A stretch of 64,000 nucleotides of DNA from Raffaelea ambrosiae (taxonomy: Eukaryota; Ascomycota; Sordariomycetes; Ophiostomatales; Ophiostomataceae). Where the stretch lies: positions 1,181,550 through 1,245,549 of the forward strand of contig PCDI01000002.1 of NCBI GenBank assembly GCA_002778195.1, written 5' to 3'. Positions within the stretch are counted from its first letter, which is position 1. Each line of letters starts with the position of its first letter. Both the position numbers and the translations under genes were made by a program. Positions 56,264 through 64,000 of the stretch are shown one piece after another. The notes beneath the pieces were generated by a model. It searched no databases, was not told where the DNA came from, and was given only the letters and a program-made list of their open reading frames with translations.

Positions 56264-57149
56264 AACGCTGCCAACGACGCCTTGGTCATCTCTTCTTCTG
56301 CATCACTAACACACCCCGTCACGGCAACTCCTCCATTCCGCACACACTCACTTACTTCATTTTTACTCTTGTTATGCATTCTTTCAATGTATCTATGCCG
56401 CCTCCGTGGCACTGTGCTGTCTGTGATGGTGGAACAAGGCTCTGTCGACCTTTGGCGCTTTCATGTTTACTATTGCTCGCCTTGTTGTTCCCCATTCTTA
56501 TGAATGTACACAATGAGCTGCTATACTAAAGATGACGCTCCTGTTTCTTTTTGTCATTGACTTGTCTTGTTCGTTTATGCCTGGAGATAGACTTTCTGGA
56601 GACTTTCTGGTTTCTTTTCTTATGTTTCTGGATTATTGGCTGTTCCGTTACGGTGTTCTCATGATAACACAGCGACTGCTTTCTTTTTGGAGTGACGGCT
56701 GCTACCGACATCTCCACCTCTGTACTTTGACATCTTCAAAACCAAGCCAATTCTGATTATTTACCAGCGGAGGCAGCCAGATATGGAGGGGCTGGCCGAA
56801 GAAGCCATATCAAACACTCGTTCTTCCAAGACATACTGGGAGCGCGGTCGTCCCCGACAGTACACAAAAATCGTTTTCTTCTCATTTTCGCGACTCGTTG
56901 AGGAAAGTGTGCAGCCGGTTCAAGTACCTGACTGACTACGGCCTTTTTGTGTTGTTCGTTCAAAGACTTTGTCGGTTTCCAGCATGGTAATAAATACCCT
57001 TTTGGGATTCAATCTGAATGCTTCTCATTCACATTTCGCTTTTACGGTTTTTGGTCTTCAATCCCAGACGCCCACCTGATGCCCTTGTTTCCCTTCTTCG
57101 ACTCTTTCCCAGCAAACCAGAATACAAACTGCGAAAGAAACCCTGTTTT
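56264..57149. other. Convergent intergenic spacer
   Basis: 3' flanks of the SRPK and IWS1 genes; T-rich. No gene. Confidence 0.6.
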
Positions 57150-58706
57150 CTATTTCTTCTTGTTCCTCTGCTTCGCCTTCTGTGTCATCTTGCGGAAGGC
57201 CTCCATGCTGCCGGCGCCAATGGGCCGGAACTCAGCACCACGATGACCTTCGAATGTGCTCTTGGGGGCAATCGTGTACGACTGCGGCAGACCCACCGGC
57301 TGCGCACGGTTGGGGTTGACCACTGGGGGTGCCAGTTGGATTTCCTTGTCCTGCTCGAACCGCGCCAGCGGTCGTTCCGTGAGGGTGTACTGGCTCTTGA
57401 GAGTTTGCTCGGCAGCCAGTCGGGCAGCGCTAAACAGAGAGGGCTGTCAGCAGAGAAACAGGGAAGAAAAAGGTAAGAAGCAAAGGAAGAAAGAGCACAT
57501 ACCGGTAGTCGTAATCACGGGTCTCAACATGCCGCTTCTTGAAGTCGTCCGTCTTCTTCAGGATCGGCCGACTCCACTCGCCCACCAGCCGCTCTGCCAT
57601 GCGCTTGATCGCCGGCTCTGCCCGCTTGCTGCGTGTGTAGAACAGCACCACCTTGCCGATGCCGCTGCTGAGCAGAACATCCTTTTCAATCGGAAGCCGC
57701 GTCAAGCATGTAAAGATGTCGCGCTGGATTGTGTAGCTGGGCAGAGACCCGTCGTTGAGCGGCTCTAGGAAGAATTTGACAGACTGCAAGAAGTTGGTCT
57801 CTGGGTCCAGCACGGTCTCCTGGATATCGTTGCGGTTGAGCACCGACAGCACTTGAGGAAGAAGCTGCAGCTTGTTCACTGCTGGGCGGCCGTCCGCCCG
57901 TGCATTGATGTCGGCCATGCATGCTCTTTCCATCTTGATCTTCAGCTGGGCGATCTCTTCGTCGGCGGCTTTTTCGAGGTCCTGGAGCGTCAAGGAGTCA
58001 GCACATAAATCACCTTGAAATCAGCTGAAAATACTCTGCGGTCTGAGCATACCTCTTCGTCTTGCTTCCGTCTCCGCTTGTTCGGGTTGCGGATGGCCAG
58101 GTTGATTGCCCGGTCGAGTGCCCGCCGCCGCCGCTCTTCGGGTGTCAGGTCCTCCTCATTCACCTCTGGAGAAGCCGACTTCTTTCTGCGGGCGGCTGTC
58201 TCTGCACGCGACCGACGGGACCGTTTGGTCGTATCATAGTCACCCTGGCCGTCACTATCGCCCCCGTCGCCGCCAGCCTCGCCTTCGTCGTCGCTAGCAC
58301 CCGGGCGACGCTTCTTGTCCCGCCGTCCTTCCTTGGGCTTCCGGTTCTTGTCGTCTCCTGCCCGCTTCCGCTTCGCTGATTTTAGACCACGAGCAGCATC
58401 CTCGTCAATCGTGATCGGCCGCTCCTCGATGTAGGCTGTGGCGGGGTCGTAGTCTTCGAATTGATCTTCGTCGACATCGGAAAGGAGCTCTTCCTCAGAG
58501 GCATTGCCCCCGTCATCTTCATCGCCGCTGTCTCTCCGTGACTTGCGTGGCTTTGTCTTGCCCTCGCCGTCGCTGCCGCCAGCCTCGCCCTCTTCGTGGC
58601 CTGCGTTGATGGGGCTGGAAGCCACGGGTCCCGGTGCTTCGTGGTCCGCCGAGGCAGCTTCTGGAGAGCGCACGGGAGATGCCGGTGCAGATCCGGCGTC
58701 CGACAT
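57150..58706 (-). CDS. IWS1: Transcription elongation factor IWS1/SPN1
   Basis: Complement of 57150-57429, 57503-57981 and 58053-58706 (470 aa). Residues 1-215 are acidic and Arg/Lys/Ser-rich (EEELLSDVDEDQFEDYDPAT; RRRRALDRAINLAIRNPNKR), a disordered region that binds partners. The TFIIS N-terminal-like domain spans about 255-340 (KLQLLPQVLSVLNRNDIQET, NFLQSVKFFLEPLNDGSLPS, GIGKVVLFYTRSKRAEPAIK, AERLVGEWSRPIL). The C-terminal exon (RLAAEQTLKSQYTLTERP ... MTQKAKQRNKKK) is conserved. IWS1 binds Spt6 and RNA polymerase II during elongation and post-recruitment control in the nucleus. Confidence 0.94.
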
Positions 58707-59472
58707 GGCGACAATTGGCGCGGACGAAGGTTTGGTGATAGGAGAGGATTGCTAAGGCAGGCAGGGCAGGAGAAAGAGGACAAGAAAAGAAGAAAGGGGT
58801 GATTAAGCGGCAGAATAGGTAGACGCGGTCACTTTGACGCGACTGGCTCAGGACTGTTCACTGATTTCTCAAAGACAAGCCGAAAGACAGAAACGGTGTA
58901 TGCAAACGCTGAGTATATGAGAGCGCGCTGGTGAACGATGTCGTCAGCTGGAGTTCAAAGGTCTCCGAAGCAGGGAGGAACTGAGTCGCCAGAAATGTTG
59001 CAGTGTTAAGCCTCTTTTCGCAGAAGCAGCGAAAAAAAGCGGGTCGCCTTTGTGAGCTGTGGCTGAAAATCACATGGTACCCAAAGAGGAAAGAGCGAAG
59101 GAGCGTTTTACTTTGTAGAAGCGGGCACTAAGGAGGTTTAACACAAAACGCAGCCTCAGGCAGCCACGCATGCAAGCGGGTCCAACTCCCTTTTGTTTAC
59201 AAGCAAAAAAGCTCCCGCCCGTTGCCACCGACGACAAGGGTCCATGAACGTTGACCCTATTCGACAACTTTTCACAACACACAATGACGGATTGGTACTC
59301 GTACGCTTGCCTGTGTCTGTGATCCAGAGGGAGAGTCGACCCCAGATTTTCCTTTTTCAATCCCCCCCCCCTTCTTCTTTTGCGGTCTCTCCTTCAGGAG
59401 CTCTCTGTTGTTTCCTCCCAGCAGCCTTTGCAACCCACCGCACAGAGCTCGTTGTCCTTAAATTTCGCCATT
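58707..59472. other. Divergent promoter region of IWS1 and BRL1
   Basis: Head-to-head intergenic stretch of 766 bases. No coding sequence seen. Confidence 0.6.
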
Positions 59473-61210
59473 ATGAACCGCAGGACGTTTGAAGGACACA
59501 TGGACTGGGAATACCAGAACAGTCAAGGCCCTCTCGACATGTCCAGTCCGTTTTCTCAAATATCACAGCGGCCATTTGCCAGTGAGTGTTTTTGGTGATC
59601 TGCCAACCCTTCTTCTTGCTGCTAACAACACCACAGATTCGGCTGCATTCGGGTCGCCGTCGCTCACAAAAGTAAACCCATTCGCTGCACTCGGCTCGAA
59701 CAACACATCTGGAGCATCGCAGGCTGCTCCGCCGTCTCCTTCCAAACAACAATTTCCACGACCACCAAGCTCGTCGCTCTTTAATCCACCAGCAACAAAG
59801 TCGTTCCCAACAGCCTCCGCATTTCGGAATCCTGCATTTACGACACCGCAGAGGCGGGCAGAAGAAGTCGTTTCCGAGTGCTCTGGTGCCGAGGAGAGTC
59901 CGGCAATGGCAAGCGATGCATCGGAACTGATGGGGGACACGCCCGATTACGAAGAGTACGGCAACAACATGACCATCACACCAGCCTCTGTAGTCAACCG
60001 CAGGCTGTTCACCGAGCAAAAGACCATGCGGCCAGAGTCGTCTCAGAATTTGCCTAGTTCGCCGATCTCTGCACGGACACCGGGCCGCGGCGAGGTGCCC
60101 CGGGGGAAGATGGATCTTCTCTTCACTCGACGGGGGGTGCGGAAGCGGAGGCGGCATGGAAGCGACAAGGATGTCGGCAGTGTGCGGTCCCGCTTCCACG
60201 TCACGAGCGTCTCCGACAATGAATCCGACGACACGGACGTGAGCGATTGGGGAGACAGCAAGTCGCACAGACGGTCGGAACGGAGCAGGCGGAAGGGCCA
60301 GCAAGGCGATGGGGATGGCAGCAACAACCGAGGCCTCATAGGCAGCCTGTTCTCGGCAATACACGACCACCCGAACGTGCCACTGATCCTGTCATGGTGG
60401 GTGCAGCTGGCGATCAACGTGTTCTTGGTGTCGGTGTTCATCTGGTTTGTGTGGAGCGGCATCCGGATGATGCAGGCGGATATTGCACACGCAGCCGATG
60501 CCGAGCGGTCGCGACTCCTGACGGAGATGAACGCATGCGCACACGAGTACACGAAGAACCGCTGTGCCCCCAAGGCGGAACGGCTGCCGGCGCTGAATGT
60601 GGTGTGCGACGAGTGGGAGGTGTGCATGAACCAGGACCCGGCGAGTGTGATGAAGATGCAGGTATCGGCGAAGAACGTGGCGGAGATCATCAACGAGTTT
60701 GTTGGTGCTATGAGCATCAAGGCCTGGGTAAGTGGCGACCATTGGCGAGGAGTGCAGCCGATGTCTACAGTATCCGGGACCACACAGAACTAGAGCTAAC
60801 CAACGACACAGGGCTTTATCATTTCCGCCATGCTGGCCGTGGTTCTGGCTAGCAACCTGGGCTTCAGCCGGTTCCGCGAGACAGCGTTCATGGACCACAG
60901 CCGAGCCAACGGGGCGGTGGCGTCCCACCAGCCGTTCCCGTCGCAGCCAGCAGCGCCCATGCTGGCGTCGCCAGGGGATCCGAACCAGGCGTACATTTGG
61001 GCGCCCATCGGGCAGACACCACGCCACATCCGGCGCGAGTTCATGATACCGGCCGACAGTCCCACGGACACAGACGGCTCACCGGATGCAGGCCCGGCAG
61101 CCATAATGGCACCACCGCAAACACCGTCATATCGGCGGAGTCCCACAAAGGGGGAACGGTCGCATAGCCCTTCCAAGACGGGAGGTCGAAATGCCGGTAA
61201 AGTCTACTAG
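59473..61210 (+). CDS. BRL1: BRL1/BRR6-family nuclear-envelope protein
   Basis: Exons 59473-59581, 59637-60727 and 60812-61210 (532 aa). The N-terminal 280 residues are low-complexity with Ser/Pro and a basic stretch (RRGVRKRRRHGSD), possibly a nuclear localisation signal. The Brl1/Brr6 domain follows: first membrane helix about 287-312 (LSWWVQLAINVFLVSVFIWF), a lumenal loop with four cysteines (NACAHEYTKNRC and VVCDEWEVC), a segment AKNVAEIINEFVGAMSIKAW, and the second helix at 401-418 (GFIISAMLAVVLASNLGF). Members act at the inner nuclear membrane in nuclear-pore assembly and membrane lipid homeostasis. The C-terminus contains QAYIWAPIGQTPRHIRREF. Exon 1 splits at FA-N in phase 1. Confidence 0.93.
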
Positions 61211-61630
61211 GCTGAAAGGAGGAGAGGGGCTCTGTCTTGTTTCAACGCAGCATTGACAACTCGATCAATTTGTATACGTAGCCATTTGCAACATTGGGAC
61301 TGGGACTGGCGTATTCTAGTTTCTACTTATATTCTGTGTCACTCCTATTTTTCCGTCTTCTTCTTCCCACTGGTGCACTATGCCGGGTACACATAGGACC
61401 AAGGTACAAACCGGGCCTACAAGAGACTTTGCAATGTCAAAAAGAGAATAGAACGCTATGTAATGACACATGCATGACTGAAGAGCATTCCTGGAATAGC
61501 TGCAGAACGGCCAACGGCTGCTCGTGTCTTGCGAGCGAACAAGGGCGGAGGGGATGATAAAGCGTCCGACTAGCGACGTTTGCAACGTGCCACATGGCAA
61601 ACTGCATGGCAGACGCGAGGGCAGACTGAC

Positions 61631-61700
61631 AAATCGCATGGCAAATCGCATGGCAAATCGCATGGCAAAACGCATGGCAAAACGCATGGCAAAACGCATG
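61631..61700. repeat. CGCATGGCAAAW tandem repeat
   Basis: About six 12-base units, differing only at the last base (T in the first three, A later). Because the unit is a multiple of three, it leaves repetitive open frames on both strands. Confidence 0.85.
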
Positions 61701-62976
61701 ACGACGAAACGTCGGCTCGATGAGCCTGCGGATGAGGGCCCGCCCGCCAGTCCCGTGGCTTCCAGGTGGCTCCCAGATGGCCCCCAGATGGCTCGCTCCC
61801 AGACAGACAGCGGTGAGGCCCATTTGTGGACTTGTGGGCTTGTGGGCTTGTGATCCACTCCACACGTCTGCAAGTAACTAACTACCCCCCCTCAAGACCG
61901 CAAAAGTTACGTATCTTACCAGGCAACCAATGGGTGCCTTCAATCGTTTCCTGTCCATACTTCAGCCCTTAGCTCGATGCCGGATCCATTCCTTTTGGGG
62001 GAGCTTAGGCGACAGGGCGCGGGAGCCGTTGGTTGGTAACTGCGAGTGTGATCCCGGCAGAGCGAGAGCCACAGCCATGGGAAGTAGGTGTCTGTGTGCC
62101 TGCATTCATACAAATCAACTAGTTGCCTGCCAATCCGACACCATTCACAACTCATTCGGCTTTCAGCTTTCGAACCGCCCAGGCCCCTCCACAAAGTAAG
62201 TAAGTACTCGTTCCAACTGTCGGCGCCAGTGTTCCATTGGCGAGAGCTAGTGGCGGGCAATCTTTTCCTCCGACAGACTAGAGGTTGTCTTCGTTGTATC
62301 TACTCGTCAGATACTCTTGTAGTGCGTCCCAGAGGGGTTGCCCTCCCTGCCTCACCCGGTCTGGATCGGCACACGACTGCTTTATCGGGCACTGGTGCCC
62401 GGGCCCATTGAAATCTCAAGTACGAGTAATAAGCAGACCGACTATTGCTCGCCTCGTCTGTCTGTGCCTATTCGCCTTGTTTCTGTTGCGCCAGCCCGGC
62501 GGTGGTGATCTTGTGATCCTGTGATATTGTGGCCTTGTGATCTATTTCGATCTCCTCTTCCAGCCAGCCTCGCCACCAGCCTCAACTAAGAGAAGACGCA
62601 TAGCATTGCGGTACCGCCAAAACAACAACAATCCCATGCAGCCACTGTCTGTCCTCTGCATGCGTTCTTCCAGACTGCGACATGCCGCAGCCAGGAGTGA
62701 CACCCTAAACCCTGCAAGTCCTCTCTTAGCAGGCGGTCGTTGCACGCCATGCGCGGCGCTAGCCAGTAGTCGTATGCGGCAACATACGCATAGCGCAGTC
62801 GCAGTGGACAGGCGTGCACCCCTAGCCGCCGCCCCGCGACGTGCTGCCCTACTTGCCCCAATTCTCCGGCGCGGCGCAGGATTCCGGGAAGGAGCGACAC
62901 AAACTCTCCTCCACGTACCTTCCTCTGGGGAGAAACATCCCACGGTGGAACGGGCCTGAAAGCCTGTTCTCCTTTT

Positions 62977-63121
62977 GAGCCTCGTTTTTTGGTGGTCTCT
63001 TTTTTCTTTTTGCTCGTTTCCTTTTGCCTGTCTCCGTCTCTCCGCCTCTCCCGGCCTTTTCTCTTTTTCTCCTTTTCTCTCTTTCTCTCTGTCTCTCTCT
63101 CCTTCTCTCTCTCTCTCCACC
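62977..63121 (+). promoter_or_regulatory. CT-rich promoter tract
   Basis: Long polypyrimidine stretch on the plus strand (CTCTCTGTCTCTCTCTCC-like), about 600-730 bases upstream of ATG 63712. Such tracts are common near filamentous-fungal transcription starts. Confidence 0.4.
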
Positions 63122-63520
63122 CCACGCTCCTTTGGCATACTCTCACTCCACTACCTGGTTTTAGACCTGGTCAACAACGCAATCTGGTGGCCTGGGCCTC
63201 CCCCTTCCCCTCTGCCCTCGTCGCCGTTCCTTTCCCCCCACCACCCTTTCCCCTTAATAATCGACAGATGCGTCTTGCAGGCAAGCATGGTCGATTGCGC
63301 GTGCTCACCTGGACATCGTTTCTTGGCTGGGTCGAATAGGCTGCGATTCTCGAGCGTGGACGACAACCTGGACGGTTGCGCAACCCCAGGCAGAACCCCA
63401 AGGAGACACAACGTTGACCGGGCAGACAGCTCGAACCAACGCGGCTCGGGAGATCGAAAGATCGCATAGCTCGACCCGGAGTTACACGCTACGCGCGAGC
63501 CAGCGACCCGAACCGGCTGG

Positions 63521-63549
63521 CCCAGCGCCAGCGCCAGCGCCAGCGCCAG
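63521..63549. repeat. GCCAGC tandem repeat
   Basis: About five copies of CAGCGC in the 5' flank of the Zn2Cys6 gene. Confidence 0.7.
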
Positions 63550-63711
63550 GACCGGCAACAGCGGCAAGACTTGGAGAACGCCAGCCAGCACCAACCAAGC
63601 GCCAACCAAACACCTACCAGTTCCGGGGCACCTGGGCGAGAGCAGCGACAATCCTGAGCGGCGGCGACAATAGACAGCTGTCTTGGCCTTATCGCACATT
63701 TGGGGGGCGCT

Positions 63712-64000
63712 ATGGACACCCGCGATGGCGATTCCAAGTCTGGTGCTGCACCGCTCGTCTCGGCTGCCACTGCTGCCAGGGGCAAGCTGCGCGTGGCCCC
63801 GGCACAAGGCACGGCTGCTGCTGTCAAGGCCAAGGTCAATGCCTCGCCAGTCATGCCCACAATGCCGGGTCAGCCGCAGGCCCTGAAGAGACGGCGCGGC
63901 GTCGGCGTGGTGACGCCCAATGCGTGCAACGAGTGCCGCAAGAAGCGCGTCAAGGTAAGCAAAAATGACCTCTTTTCTCTAGTCTTTTGCTGGCATGGCT
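63712..64000 (+). CDS. Zn2Cys6 transcription factor, first exon (3' part outside the window)
   Basis: Exon 1 is 63712-63954 (81 codons) ending at a GTAAGC donor in phase 0. The N-terminus is Ala/Lys-rich (MDTRDGDSKSGAAPLVSAAT), then a basic LKRRRGVGVV and ACNECRKKRVK, the first half of a Zn2Cys6 cluster (C72, C75). An intron placed directly after CxxCRxxKxK is a very common arrangement in fungal binuclear-cluster proteins. The remaining cysteines lie beyond the window, so target and middle domain cannot be judged. Confidence 0.88.
   Translation, partial: MDTRDGDSKSGAAPLVSAATAARGKLRVAPAQGTAAAVKAKVNASPVMPTMPGQPQALKRRRGVGVVTPNACNECRKKRVKVSKNDLFSLVFCWHG

Larger units (their letters stand above)
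61211..63711. other. 2.5 kb intergenic region, repeat-containing
   Basis: No convincing gene. Includes a CGCATGGCAAAT tandem repeat (about 61631-61700), a GTGGGCTTGT repeat near 61827-61850, a long CT-rich tract (62977-63121) and a GCCAGC repeat (63521-63549), the last two in the 5' region of the final transcription factor gene. Confidence 0.55.

Noticed and set aside
61631..61700. CRISPR-like array
   Set aside because: Units are contiguous with no spacers, and the genome is eukaryotic.

Overview
This window is nuclear DNA of a filamentous ascomycete (Pezizomycotina, most likely a Sordariomycete). Short GT-AG introns with CTAAC/CTGAC-like branch sites interrupt nearly every gene. The content is typical of that group: Zn2Cys6 regulators, an AA9 monooxygenase, GH88, ERG6, a short secreted tyrosinase and small secreted proteins. 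I count about 26 protein-coding genes, one intron-containing tRNA-Gln and two apparently decayed genes. One ambiguous base (N at 18906) shows this is draft sequence, so single frameshifts should be read with care. Exon joins were made by eye from frame continuity and family resemblance.

Layout. 0-7.3 kb is a plant-polysaccharide region: the 3' part of a GH88 unsaturated glucuronyl hydrolase, a seven-exon Zn2Cys6 transcription factor and a secreted AA9 lytic polysaccharide monooxygenase. 7.6-13.1 kb holds less familiar genes: a C2H2 zinc-finger protein, a fungal OTT_1508-type predicted deaminase and a gene of a family often labelled 'geranylgeranyl pyrophosphate synthetase' without its motifs. 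13.1-15.1 kb is gene-poor and leads to a small cysteine-rich secreted protein. 15.8-19.3 kb has a U1-like zinc-finger protein, tRNA-Gln and a single-pass membrane protein with a cysteine-rich ectodomain. 19.7-29.7 kb is a housekeeping block: PDB1 (mitochondrial pyruvate dehydrogenase E1 beta), ERG6 (ergosterol synthesis), SLT11/ECM2 (splicing), ZUO1 (ribosome-associated J-protein) and an MCP1-type membrane protein.

29.7-32.9 kb has no convincing gene. 32.9-44.0 kb is accessory: a secreted tyrosinase, a small membrane protein, a frameshifted MDR oxidoreductase, an NAPE-PLD-type metallohydrolase, a Ser/Thr-rich secreted protein convergent with a NIS1-like secreted protein, and an S10 serine carboxypeptidase. 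45.8-50.5 kb has a six-exon putative cyclase, a decayed MFS transporter converging on it, and a secreted DUF4419 protein. 52.5-61.2 kb returns to housekeeping: an SRPK-type kinase with an unusually long pyrimidine-rich first intron, IWS1/SPN1 and a BRL1/BRR6 nuclear-envelope protein. The window ends in the first exon of another Zn2Cys6 factor.

How the genes relate. The secreted and oxidative genes (GH88, AA9, tyrosinase, S10 peptidase, NIS1-like and small secreted proteins) suit growth on or in plant tissue. They are interleaved with conserved genes rather than forming one biosynthetic cluster. The most notable points for follow-up are the predicted deaminase, the two small secreted proteins, three apparent GC-AG introns within 10 kb, and the 1.66 kb intron of the SRPK gene.
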